A program made the position numbers and the translations under genes. Positions 16,968 to 26,624 of a DNA stretch of 64,000 bases are shown piece after piece; position 1 is the first letter of the stretch, and each line of letters begins with the position of its first letter. The notes below the pieces were generated by a model that saw only the letters and a list, made by a program, of their open reading frames with translations, did no database searches and was not told where the DNA came from. The DNA lies in contig NZ_JHXO01000009.1 of the NCBI RefSeq assembly GCF_000621705.1, positions 62,001 through 126,000 of the forward strand, read 5' to 3'. The DNA is from Prolixibacter bellariivorans ATCC BAA-1284. GTDB taxonomy: Bacteria; Bacteroidota; Bacteroidia; Bacteroidales; Prolixibacteraceae.

Positions 16968-19337
16968 ATGCATATCTCAAACATCAAATTAGCCTGGCGA
17001 AATCTTTGGAGAAACAAACTGGTTTCCGCTATTAATATACTGGGGATTACAATTGGAATTACATCCGCTTTACTAATATTTTCATTTGTTCGGAAAGAAA
17101 AATCGACAGACAAATATATCCCTGATTGCCAGAACATATACAACCTAAACAACAATGGAGGCTCCCATCTTTCACAGCACATGGTCAATTTGGTCAAACA
17201 GGAAATTCCGGAGATTAAAGAATTGACTTACTGTACCAACGACTGGTCACCTCAAATATTCTTCACCAACAACCACACGACATTCCAAGTCGATAAACAA
17301 TTAGTCGCTGACTCCTGCTTTTTCAGGGTTTTCCAATTTCCAGCAGTTTATGGCGATCCGGCCAAAACGTTAAACAGGGCCAATCAGGTAGTCATCACAC
17401 AATCATTATCCAGGAAACTATTTGGCAACGAAAATCCGGTAGGCAAAAGCATCATTTACAATGCAACTTATATGCAAAACACTCCCATTGAAGTGGGAGC
17501 GGTCATTCGCGATTTGCCACAAAATTCCTCCTGGGACTTTCAGTCAGTCTTGTCCTTGCAAACCAATTATAAGCTGGATTGGTATGTCGAAAACATGGAA
17601 GATTGGGGAACCCAAAACTACCGCGCCTTTGCCAGATTAAATAAACATGTATCAGCCCAAACTGTAGAAAAAAAGCTCGCCGCCATTCCCATGGTCGGTG
17701 TGCCGGATTACTGGAAGAAAAACCTTCACTACGGTCTGACTCCGTTCAGTCAGCTCTATTTGAACCACCCGGACGTAGATATTCTCAAGCATGGCAATCC
17801 TCTGACCGTATCTATTGTTCAAGTAATTGGTATCCTTATTCTTCTTCTCGCCTGCGTCAATTACATCAACATGGTGACAGCTCAGCGGGAAAAGCGTTTC
17901 AAGGAAGTCGGCATTATCAAAACGCTGGGGAGTGGTAAAGCCCAAATCATCAAACTATTCATCACCGAATCCGGCATTTTGTTGCTCATTTCAACCCTGC
18001 TTTCAGTATTTATTTCCCTGAATATGATTGGAATATTCAATAGTTTGACTGAATCGAAATTTACCGTACCTTCTATTTATTCCGGATGGAATCTGGTTAT
18101 CTTAAGTGTCATACTGCTTTTGATTTTAATACTCACAGGAATCATTCCGGGCCTGCTGTTTAGTCGACACCGGGCCGTCTTGCTTCTGAAAAACCAAATT
18201 AACCAGTCCCGAAGTAATTGGTTCCGAAACGGCTTATTAGTATTCCAGTTTACTGTCTCTATAGCCTTATTAGCTGGTATTATGCTCATCAATCGCCAGA
18301 ACCAATACCTCGACAACTCTAATCCGGGATTTCAGCGCAATCATATCATCTTTGCCAATTCCAATAGTAATTTGGGTGCCAACATGAATGCTTTCAGGGA
18401 TGAGCTCAAACAAATTCCCGGAATAACCGATATCGCTCTTTCTGACGAACCAATAGGCTATATGTCAGAAAATTGGGGGAGAAATTTAATCAACAATGGA
18501 AAAAAAGAAGAAGTTCATTTTGCCAAATTCACGGTATCACCCAATTTCTTCCACTTCTTCGGTATCAAACTCAAACAAGGGAAAACGTTCAATGACAACT
18601 CGTCGCGAAACCAAGATTTTATTTTCAACGAAAAAGCAATACATGATTTTGGTATCAAAGATATTTCGAAAGCTCAGATAGCAACCAGCGATCCGGCTAA
18701 AGGAAGAATTATTGGCACAGCAGATAATTTCAACTTCGAATCGCTGCATGCCCCTATCCGGGCGGCCGGATTTATGTGTAACTCAAACTATGCTGATGTA
18801 ATCTACTTAAAAACAGACACACAAGACCGCGCATCGTTTCAGCAAACCATGAAATCGGTAAAGAAAATATGGGATCAGTTATCTCCGAACTTTCCATTTG
18901 AATATAAGTTTCTGAATGCTTCATGGGATGCTCTTTACAGAAAAGATCAACAATTTCAGAAGATACTGGGAATAACCACCCTGATATCGCTATTCCTCTC
19001 ATGCCTGGGATTAATTGGCATGACTTTCTTCATCATTGAGAAACGAACCAAGGAAATCGGCATCCGGAAAGTCAACGGCGCCAAAGTTTCGGAAGTAATG
19101 ACCCTGCTCAACAAAGACTTCATCAAATGGGTTGCCATCGCTTTTCTGATTGCTACCCCGATCGCATACTATGCCATGAATAAATGGCTCGAAAACTTCG
19201 CTTACAAAACCAGTTTAAGCTGGTGGATCTTTGCCTTAGCAGGAGTGCTGGCCTTGGGAATTGCACTACTCACGGTAAGCTGGCAAAGCTGGAAGGCAGC
19301 GACGAGGAATCCAGTGGAGGCATTAAGATATGAATAA
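16968..19337 (+). CDS. Duplicated MacB/FtsX-type ABC permease P1
   Basis: The ATG at 16968 (789 residues) is preferred; a TTG 57 bases upstream in frame would add a charged, unlikely leader. As in all sixteen array members the chain is two MacB/FtsX halves in one polypeptide: TM1 (about 20-42), periplasmic core 1, FtsX bundle 1 (TM2 at about 280), TM5 (about 421-441), periplasmic core 2, and FtsX bundle 2 from the coupling helix KEIGIRKVNGAKV (about 694) to the C-terminus EALRYE. Related proteins use ATP hydrolysis by a separate ATPase to drive periplasmic conformational work; the cargo here is unknown. P1 resembles P9 more than the others in core 2. First-half coupling helix: FKEVGIIKTLGSG. 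Confidence 0.93.
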   Translation: MHISNIKLAWRNLWRNKLVSAINILGITIGITSALLIFSFVRKEKSTDKYIPDCQNIYNLNNNGGSHLSQHMVNLVKQEIPEIKELTYCTNDWSPQIFFTNNHTTFQVDKQLVADSCFFRVFQFPAVYGDPAKTLNRANQVVITQSLSRKLFGNENPVGKSIIYNATYMQNTPIEVGAVIRDLPQNSSWDFQSVLSLQTNYKLDWYVENMEDWGTQNYRAFARLNKHVSAQTVEKKLAAIPMVGVPDYWKKNLHYGLTPFSQLYLNHPDVDILKHGNPLTVSIVQVIGILILLLACVNYINMVTAQREKRFKEVGIIKTLGSGKAQIIKLFITESGILLLISTLLSVFISLNMIGIFNSLTESKFTVPSIYSGWNLVILSVILLLILILTGIIPGLLFSRHRAVLLLKNQINQSRSNWFRNGLLVFQFTVSIALLAGIMLINRQNQYLDNSNPGFQRNHIIFANSNSNLGANMNAFRDELKQIPGITDIALSDEPIGYMSENWGRNLINNGKKEEVHFAKFTVSPNFFHFFGIKLKQGKTFNDNSSRNQDFIFNEKAIHDFGIKDISKAQIATSDPAKGRIIGTADNFNFESLHAPIRAAGFMCNSNYADVIYLKTDTQDRASFQQTMKSVKKIWDQLSPNFPFEYKFLNASWDALYRKDQQFQKILGITTLISLFLSCLGLIGMTFFIIEKRTKEIGIRKVNGAKVSEVMTLLNKDFIKWVAIAFLIATPIAYYAMNKWLENFAYKTSLSWWIFALAGVLALGIALLTVSWQSWKAATRNPVEALRYE
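19176..19210 (+). repeat. Identity block in the P1 3' module shared with P5
   Basis: These 35 bases are identical to 28881-28915 in P5; after one C/A difference the match continues for 17 more bases. Upstream of the block the two genes differ sharply. It marks the edge of a shared cassette covering the periplasmic NKWLENFAYK loop and TM8. Confidence 0.9.
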
Positions 19338-19366
19338 CACGGAATTGATAATTAAAACAAAAACTC

Positions 19367-21769
19367 ATGAATAAAAATGTTTTGTATGCACTCCGAAACA
19401 TCTTGAGAAACAAGGCTAATTCCGTTATTACCGTAGCAGGATTATCAGTTGCATTTGCCTGCCTCATATTGATTTTTCTCTATGTAACACAAGAGTTTAG
19501 CTACAATAACTTTCACGTAAACGCAAACAACATATTCAGGGTAAATTATTCGGTGAAGTGGGCCAATGGGAATGTAAATGAATCTGCTCTTCTGAATCCT
19601 GAGTTGTCACAGGTTCTGAAAGACAAAGTCCCTCAGGTAAAACGGTGTACAGCCTTTCGAAGTGCCCAAAAACAAACCATGAGTTTTGAGCATCAAAACC
19701 TGGAAGAAACTTTGTGTATCACTGAACCTGATTTTTTCAAAATGTTCAGCTTCAAAGTTCTATATGGAAATCCCGATCAATTTTTAAAAAGCCCCAATGA
19801 ATTGGTGATTACCAAAAACCTGGCCAATAAACTCTGCACCATTGGTAAGTGTGGTATTGAAGATTTATTGGGTAAAACGGTTTCGTTCATGAATTCAGGC
19901 GATCAACCATTTGTAATTTCCGGGATACTGGACAATGTTCCCAAAAATTCCACCCTTCAGTTCAGCGCCTTAATCCCTTATAAATATGAGCGAAATTTCT
20001 CAACTTCGAACAATTACTTCGGCAATTCCACCATCTTCTATCAAACAAACGGAAACAACAATATAACGAACACTGAAGCACAAGTCAGTTCGGTTGTAAA
20101 AACCTATTATCAAGGCATGATTGACGTTCTTGAAAGCCACAAGGCATTAACCGATGCAGACGATTTTCAGCCATTCATGATCGCTTTAAAAGACACACAC
20201 CTCAATAAAGTTCAATCAGACTATGAAACCAATAATAATAAAGCCAGCTTATATATTCTTTCCGCCATTGGATTGCTCATCCTGATTATTGCCTGCAGTA
20301 ATTTCATTATGCTTTCGCTTGGGCAAGCTTTTAAAAAAGTAGGTGAAGTTGGCATTCGGTACATGCTTGGAGCCAGAAGAACAAGTATCTTCGGGATCTT
20401 CTTCTCTGAAAATTTGATTTTATCTATCACCGCGTTTGTTCTGGGTGTTATTATTTTTGTATTATTCCTACCGACTTTTAAAAACCTGGCCCCGAATGAA
20501 ATTTACACCAGCCTGATCAACATACCCAGGGTTGTTCTTTTTGTAATTGGCTGTTTGCTTCTGATTGCTTTTTCAACCAGCATTATACCCGTGCTAAAGC
20601 TAAACAATATTCAACCCAATTTACTTTCGTCAAAAAAATTGAAGTTGGGGAAAGGTAATGGTATCACTCAGCTATTCGTCACACTGCAATATGGCCTTTC
20701 CATTCTTTTGATTATTCTGACCATTTTGGTTGTGCACCAGATCAATTACATGAAATACAAGAACCTGGGCTTCTCTTCGAAAAATATCATCGACCTCCGG
20801 ATTTTCCAATTGACAAACAGCGAAAAACTTGCACTGCGGGATCGTTTAAATAGTAACCCGGACATAATCAACCTTACCCTAACAGACCGCGATTATATGG
20901 GGGGAAGATCATCTGACGCTGTTATTAAGGACAATGGTGATTGGGTGGATACAAGGATATTAAATGTCGACAACAATTATATCCCGACATTAGGATTAAA
21001 ACTCATTAGAGGAGAAAATTTCAGGGAATCAAACCTCAATAGCAAATCAGTTATTGTAAATGAAAAACTTCTGGCCGATCTTGGTAAGAAAGAAGATCCT
21101 ATTGGCAATACCATCAGGATGAGTGGAACTGTGTACCAAATTATTGGGGTAGTAAAAAACTTTCATTACGACTCGATGGAAGATGAAATCATGCCACTGA
21201 TGCTTAGGCCAAAGACGTATAATGGGGAGCGGGGCAATTTTATGTTACTAAGATATCAACCACAACAGTTGGCTTCATTGCTGCCTTTTATTCGAAATAC
21301 CTGGGAAAAAATTATTCCTGGTAAAGAACTGGATCTTAATTTCTGGGATGAACAATTGAATAATCGCTATCAGTCGGAAGAACAGTGGAGCCAAATTATT
21401 GGATATGCAGCCATCATTGCCATTATTATTTCCTCCTTAGGCCTTTTCGGATTAACACTATTGACAGTCAATACACGGACAAAAGAAATTGGAATTCGTA
21501 AAATAAATGGTGCCAAAATCGGTGAAGTTATGGCTATGCTCAACAAGGATTTTGTGAAATGGGTAGTCATTGCTTTCATAATGGCCACACCAATGGCTTA
21601 TTATGTCGGACGAAAATGGCTCCAGAATTTCGCATACAAAACCGATTTGAGCTGGTGGATTTTTGCCCTGGCGGGAATACTGGCATTGGGAATTGCTTTG
21701 CTCACCGTTAGCTGGCAGAGCTGGAAGGCAGCGACGAGGAATCCCGTGGAAGCTTTACGCTACGAGTAA
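19367..21769 (+). CDS. Duplicated MacB/FtsX-type ABC permease P2
   Basis: 800 residues, 29 bp after P1. TM1 is about 17-40, TM2 starts about 293 and TM5 about 437. P2 and P5 form a pair. Both begin with ILYALRNI/VLYALRNI, share the FHxNAxxIFR(V/L)NY segment, and carry the same insertion in periplasmic core 1 between the AxKL/AxKI helix and the (L/I)GKT/IGQS turn. Its first coupling helix is VGEVGIRYMLGARRTSI, so the lysine-rich IRK signature is partly lost. The second coupling helix reads KEIGIRKINGAKIGEVMAML, and the final 55 residues rejoin the array consensus, with DLSWWIFALAGILALGIA. Confidence 0.93.
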   Translation: MNKNVLYALRNILRNKANSVITVAGLSVAFACLILIFLYVTQEFSYNNFHVNANNIFRVNYSVKWANGNVNESALLNPELSQVLKDKVPQVKRCTAFRSAQKQTMSFEHQNLEETLCITEPDFFKMFSFKVLYGNPDQFLKSPNELVITKNLANKLCTIGKCGIEDLLGKTVSFMNSGDQPFVISGILDNVPKNSTLQFSALIPYKYERNFSTSNNYFGNSTIFYQTNGNNNITNTEAQVSSVVKTYYQGMIDVLESHKALTDADDFQPFMIALKDTHLNKVQSDYETNNNKASLYILSAIGLLILIIACSNFIMLSLGQAFKKVGEVGIRYMLGARRTSIFGIFFSENLILSITAFVLGVIIFVLFLPTFKNLAPNEIYTSLINIPRVVLFVIGCLLLIAFSTSIIPVLKLNNIQPNLLSSKKLKLGKGNGITQLFVTLQYGLSILLIILTILVVHQINYMKYKNLGFSSKNIIDLRIFQLTNSEKLALRDRLNSNPDIINLTLTDRDYMGGRSSDAVIKDNGDWVDTRILNVDNNYIPTLGLKLIRGENFRESNLNSKSVIVNEKLLADLGKKEDPIGNTIRMSGTVYQIIGVVKNFHYDSMEDEIMPLMLRPKTYNGERGNFMLLRYQPQQLASLLPFIRNTWEKIIPGKELDLNFWDEQLNNRYQSEEQWSQIIGYAAIIAIIISSLGLFGLTLLTVNTRTKEIGIRKINGAKIGEVMAMLNKDFVKWVVIAFIMATPMAYYVGRKWLQNFAYKTDLSWWIFALAGILALGIALLTVSWQSWKAATRNPVEALRYE

Positions 21770-21803
21770 GAAATAAAAAAACAATCAGGAAACGGATATC
21801 GAT

Positions 21804-24194
21804 ATGAATATAAGAAACAATTTGCTCGTTAGTTTCAGGCACTTGAAGGCCGACAAGACCAATAGCATTATCAATATAGCTGGTCTTACACTCGGCCTGG
21901 CCATTGTAACCGTTGTTTTAGTGTTTGTACTGAACGAACTGGGATACAACCAATTTGTTCCGGAGAGAAACCGGATTTACCGGTTGCTTAATTACAATGC
22001 CGCCGATAACAATACTTGGGCCAACACACCATTTATTGCCGGAGAAACCATTGCTGACCAATTTCCGGAAGTAGAACAGTTTGTTCACCAATACAATATA
22101 TATGACATCGAGATAAAGAAGAATAGTGAATTCATTGCCGAGCCCAACATGATTTGTACGGAGAGCAACTTCTTCTCTATGTTTGGAATTCATGTTCTGC
22201 ACGGAAGCTTGTCTGACTTCGACCAGGCCCAAAAGGAAGTCTTGCTCAGTAAAAGTCTGGCCAAAAAATATTTTGGAAAGCAAAACCCTGTTGGTAAGAT
22301 TATGACGTTAAGAAGCCACGGAAAAGAATTCCCAATGGAAGTGGCAGCAGTGTATGCAGATATCCCCGAAAATTCCACGATTAAAGCCTCGCTCATAACC
22401 AATGTCGATTTCGGGATGCAGCACCTCCGAAACAGTCTAATCTCCATGGGTGATAATTCCGATAATAAACACTTTCGTGAATCGTGGGAAGACGGGCAGT
22501 TCTTTACCAATTACTTTCTTCTGAAGAAAGGAGCGTCAGTTAGTGCAATCGAAAAAAAAATGAAGAAGCTGAGTGTCGAACATTCCACCGATAACAACAA
22601 GCTTTCCTTTTCTCTTCAGCCTTTGACAAAAATCTATTTCGGCTCGCAGAAAATAGTCGATAATAATAGCGGCGATCTGGGTAATTTCCCCATGCTGCTA
22701 ATACTGATTTTTGTTGGTATTCTCATTCTCATCATTGCCTATATCAACTACCTGAACTTAGCTTTTGCACAAGCGTTTGCCCAAACCAAAAGCTGGGCTG
22801 TGAGGAAAGTTTGCGGGGCTTCGGGGAAGAATCTGCTATCGCAGATGGTGCTGGAATCAGTGCTTCTTTCGGTGTTGGCATTGCCATTTGCCATGGAGCT
22901 GGCACATATCTCATTACCATGGCTTAGTCAATTCCTTGGAAAATCCTATCCGCTGGCATTCAGTCAAAAGTTTCTGATTATCACCGGGATTCTTTTATTG
23001 ATAACCGTTGCCACGGGAGCTCTCGCAGGAATGTTAGTTTCGCTGCGTTTATCGACCTTTAAACTGGTGGAAACCTTAAAAGGGAAAAATGTTTCGGGCA
23101 CCCCAAAAGTCGGATGGCGAAAAGGAATGGTCATATTTCAGATCACGGTTTTCATTGTCCTTTTTGCTGTGATGTTACTCGTTCAAAAGCAGGTCCACTA
23201 TGCTTTTCATAAAGATTTAGGTTTCAAAAAAGCAGGTTTACTCCGGGTTGATTTGGGTGATCATAATTATCAGCTATTTAAACAGGAAATCAAAGATAAT
23301 CCCAACATCCTCGATGTAAGCGGGGCCCTCTGGTTACCGCCGACCACCAATGCCATGTATGTTTCGCTTCCCCGGGTGGATAATCCAAGCGAAAAAGTTA
23401 AAGTAAGAGGCCTGATGGCTGACTATCATTTTGCTCAAACCATGGGGATGCATGTTTTGCTGGGTTCTGATTTCGATGAAACAAGAAACAGCTCCGGTGT
23501 TTTAATTAACCAGTCGGCTATCAAGGCGCTTGGCTTAAAAGATATTATCGGGGAAAAAACAGCATTCGGAACCGTAGTGGGTGTAGTAAACGATTTCAAT
23601 ATGTACTCGCTACATCAGTCTATAACCCCAATGATTATTGTGCTAAATCCGGCAATGTGCCGCGAAGTGGCTATCAGAATTAGCACTAATAATATTCCCG
23701 GCACCATTGGCTTTTTGAAAAAGGAATGGAAAGCATCGGGCGGCACCACTGCGTTCAATTTCCGATTCACCGACGATGCCCTGCAGGATATTTATGAATC
23801 AGATATTCGTTTCTCGAAAATTATTGGATTGATGGCTGTCATCGCCATCTTCATTGCCAGCCTGGGATTGTTTGGTCTGTCACTTTTCCTTAGCCGGCAA
23901 CGCATTAAGGAAATTGGCATCCGAAAAGTAAACGGTGCCAAAGTCTCTGAGGTTATGACCTTGCTCAATATGGATTTTATCAAATGGGTCGGTATCGCCT
24001 TTGTGATTGCCACTCCCATGGCCTGGTTTGCCATGAATAAATGGCTGGAAAACTTCGCTTACAAAACCAGTTTAAGCTGGTGGATTTTTGCCCTGGCAGG
24101 AATCCTGGCACTGGGAATTGCCCTGCTTACTGTTAGCTGGCAAAGCTGGAGAGCGGCGACGAGGAATCCGGTGGAAGCTTTACGATATGAATAA
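21804..24194 (+). CDS. Duplicated MacB/FtsX-type ABC permease P3
   Basis: 796 residues, 34 bp after P2. TM1 is about 20-42 (INIAGLTLGLAIVTVVLVFV), TM2 begins about 296, TM5 about 440. Periplasmic core 1 keeps the family pattern LAKKYFGKQNPVGK and PENSTIKAS; core 2 is short and ends with VVNDFNMYSLHQSITPMIIV. The first coupling helix (TKSWAVRKVCGASGKNLL) departs from the KEIG pattern. The last 70 codons are almost identical at DNA level to P4: 29 bases from 24021 and 55 bases from 24053 are perfect matches. It shares the rare QSWRAAT variant with P5 only. Confidence 0.93.
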   Translation: MNIRNNLLVSFRHLKADKTNSIINIAGLTLGLAIVTVVLVFVLNELGYNQFVPERNRIYRLLNYNAADNNTWANTPFIAGETIADQFPEVEQFVHQYNIYDIEIKKNSEFIAEPNMICTESNFFSMFGIHVLHGSLSDFDQAQKEVLLSKSLAKKYFGKQNPVGKIMTLRSHGKEFPMEVAAVYADIPENSTIKASLITNVDFGMQHLRNSLISMGDNSDNKHFRESWEDGQFFTNYFLLKKGASVSAIEKKMKKLSVEHSTDNNKLSFSLQPLTKIYFGSQKIVDNNSGDLGNFPMLLILIFVGILILIIAYINYLNLAFAQAFAQTKSWAVRKVCGASGKNLLSQMVLESVLLSVLALPFAMELAHISLPWLSQFLGKSYPLAFSQKFLIITGILLLITVATGALAGMLVSLRLSTFKLVETLKGKNVSGTPKVGWRKGMVIFQITVFIVLFAVMLLVQKQVHYAFHKDLGFKKAGLLRVDLGDHNYQLFKQEIKDNPNILDVSGALWLPPTTNAMYVSLPRVDNPSEKVKVRGLMADYHFAQTMGMHVLLGSDFDETRNSSGVLINQSAIKALGLKDIIGEKTAFGTVVGVVNDFNMYSLHQSITPMIIVLNPAMCREVAIRISTNNIPGTIGFLKKEWKASGGTTAFNFRFTDDALQDIYESDIRFSKIIGLMAVIAIFIASLGLFGLSLFLSRQRIKEIGIRKVNGAKVSEVMTLLNMDFIKWVGIAFVIATPMAWFAMNKWLENFAYKTSLSWWIFALAGILALGIALLTVSWQSWRAATRNPVEALRYE

Positions 24195-24222
24195 CTAAAA
24201 CAACCAGACGAAAGCACAAAGC

Positions 24223-26604
24223 ATGAAAAGATTGATTCTTATATATCGATCAATCAGCAAGAATCTCAAGCTGACCCTAATCAATGTATTCGGGATGGCT
24301 TTAGGGCTTGTTTCTGCCGGCATTATCCTTGGCTATGTGCATCAGGAATTTAATTATGATTCCAATACCCCTCATTCTCGGAAAATTTATCAAGTCATCG
24401 GGAAAGATGGTGAACAGTTGAACTCCTACAGCTATGCCCCGTTGGCGGAAGCGTTGAAATCCAATTTTCCGGAGGTAAAAGAAGCGACCCGGATTGGTTT
24501 CTTTTATGGTTACCTGGCCTGTTCCGCCGGGGAAAACAAGTTCAACGAGAATCAGGCCATCTTTGCTGATCCTAATTTCTTCAGTCAGTTCTCGTTTCCA
24601 CTGGAAAAAGGAGATGAAGAGCAATGCCTGCAATCCCCCAATGCCGTAGTACTATCTGAAAGAGCAGCCAGAAAATACTTTGGAGACAAAAATCCAATCG
24701 GTGAGCATCTGCAAATTGGCGGGAATCATGAATTCACAGTTACGGATGTTTACAATAATTTCAAGAACAATTCCAATTTTCGTGGCGACATTGTTTTACC
24801 GCTCAAAAGCATAGCTAAATTAACCCAGATTTGGGTTGACCCCAGCTGGAAATACGAAAGTGATATTTTCACCTTTGTCCGCCTGGCCGACAACACCAAC
24901 GTGGATGATTTCTCCCGAAAGGCTGGAAATTTTCTTTCAAAGTACATTCCCGACCATAACTATGAACTCCTATTTCAGCCACTAACATCCATACACGTCG
25001 ATCGCATGACGGCATGGGAATCAACGCCACAGGCAAATGTTAGGTACCTGTACATTTTGGTAGCCGTCGCGATTATCATCCTGCTCATTTCCACGGCCAA
25101 TTTTCTGTTTCTGTATATTGGGACCATGAGTCAACGAAGCGCTGATACTTCCATCAAGAAAGTGTGCGGCGCCTCAAAAACAATTCTGTTCAAAGAACAC
25201 CTGCAGGAAGTTTCGTTCATGATGCTTATTAGTCTTGGTCTGGCAATCCTATTGTTTTTATTCTATCGCGGTTACCTGACCAACGTTTTCCCTCTCTTAC
25301 CTAACATTAATCTTTTCGATGGGAAACTCGCCATTATTCTGCTAATTACTGTATTTCTTGCAACTCTGTTACCAGCCATTTATCCATCCGTTATTCTGGC
25401 ATCACAGAAACCGGCACGAATATTCAGAAACCCGGGCATCTTCATACCAGGAAAATTCAAGCTGATCAATTTACTTGTCATCGGCCAGTTTCTACTAAGT
25501 ATCATGTTACTTATCAGCACTTTTATCATCCATAAACAAACAAGTTTTCTGGAGAACCAAAAGACCGGATACGCAAAAGACGAGCTGCTGACTATCCCGC
25601 TCAACATGCATGTCGGAGAAGGAATTTACAGCGATAAATTCGGTGTATTTGCTGATGAGCTGAAGAAATATCCCGGGATAAAAAATGTGACGATGGCTTT
25701 CTCATCTCCAGCTTCCGCCGAAACGGGCGAGGATGCACCCAACTGGGAAGGAAAACCAAAAGACAAGGAGGTAAAAATGAACTGGGCCTCGGTGTCTTAT
25801 AATTACTTCAAAACCCTGGGAGTGAAAATCGTACAAGGACGAAGTTTCAGCCCGAATTTCCCTTCCGATGCTACTGATTTCGATACCCGGAAAAGTGCTT
25901 TCATTTTAAATCAAAGTGCCGTGAAAGCAATGGACATCGCCAATCCCATCGGAAAAGAATTCGAGGTTTGGGGATTTGAGGGTCCCATTATTGGGGTGGT
26001 CAAAAATTATAATTTCCGGTCGTTGCGTTCAGATATCACCCCTATGTTTTACCAGATGAACCCATTCTACATGAATGAGATCATCGTGCGAATCAATCCA
26101 TCTGATCCGGGTGTTTTATCTGAGCTCAAAACGGTATGGGATAAATTTGTTCCGCAATATCCACTGGAATTCAAATTCGTCGACGACCAAATCAAAGCCT
26201 TATACCAACCGGAAAAAAACCTGGCCGGTACATTAAACCTGTTTGCCATAATGGCCATTCTCATTGCCTGTATGGGGCTTTTCACACTGACGGTTTTATC
26301 GGTCCTCCAGCGTACCAAGGAAATCGGCATCCGCAAGGTAAACGGGGCCAAAGTCTCCGAGGTAATGGCCATGCTGAATAAAGATTTTGTGAAATGGGTC
26401 GGGATTGCTTTTGTGATTGCCACGCCCATTGCCTGGTTTGCCATGAATAAATGGCTGGAGAATTTCGCTTACAAAACCAGTTTAAGCTGGTGGATTTTTG
26501 CCCTGGCAGGAATCCTGGCTCTGGGCATTGCACTACTCACCGTTAGCTGGCAAAGCTGGAAAGCGGCGACGAGGAATCCGGTGGAAGCGCTGAGGTATGA
26601 ATAA
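24223..26604 (+). CDS. Duplicated MacB/FtsX-type ABC permease P4
   Basis: 793 residues, 28 bp after P3. TM1 is about 17-40 (LINVFGMALGLVSAGIILGY); TM2 starts near 275 and TM5 near 416. Core 1 contains AARKYFGDKNPIGE; core 2 contains a longer hydrophilic loop (TGEDAPNWEGKPKDKEVKM), and a similar NWEGKP/KWEGKP turn recurs in P8. The first coupling helix, RSADTSIKKVCGASKTILF, has lost KEIG and shares the KKVCGAS core with P3's RKVCGAS, so P3 and P4 may be related in the first bundle. The 3' module is a close copy of that of P3. Confidence 0.93.
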   Translation: MKRLILIYRSISKNLKLTLINVFGMALGLVSAGIILGYVHQEFNYDSNTPHSRKIYQVIGKDGEQLNSYSYAPLAEALKSNFPEVKEATRIGFFYGYLACSAGENKFNENQAIFADPNFFSQFSFPLEKGDEEQCLQSPNAVVLSERAARKYFGDKNPIGEHLQIGGNHEFTVTDVYNNFKNNSNFRGDIVLPLKSIAKLTQIWVDPSWKYESDIFTFVRLADNTNVDDFSRKAGNFLSKYIPDHNYELLFQPLTSIHVDRMTAWESTPQANVRYLYILVAVAIIILLISTANFLFLYIGTMSQRSADTSIKKVCGASKTILFKEHLQEVSFMMLISLGLAILLFLFYRGYLTNVFPLLPNINLFDGKLAIILLITVFLATLLPAIYPSVILASQKPARIFRNPGIFIPGKFKLINLLVIGQFLLSIMLLISTFIIHKQTSFLENQKTGYAKDELLTIPLNMHVGEGIYSDKFGVFADELKKYPGIKNVTMAFSSPASAETGEDAPNWEGKPKDKEVKMNWASVSYNYFKTLGVKIVQGRSFSPNFPSDATDFDTRKSAFILNQSAVKAMDIANPIGKEFEVWGFEGPIIGVVKNYNFRSLRSDITPMFYQMNPFYMNEIIVRINPSDPGVLSELKTVWDKFVPQYPLEFKFVDDQIKALYQPEKNLAGTLNLFAIMAILIACMGLFTLTVLSVLQRTKEIGIRKVNGAKVSEVMAMLNKDFVKWVGIAFVIATPIAWFAMNKWLENFAYKTSLSWWIFALAGILALGIALLTVSWQSWKAATRNPVEALRYE

Positions 26605-26624
26605 TTAAAACATAAACGATAGCC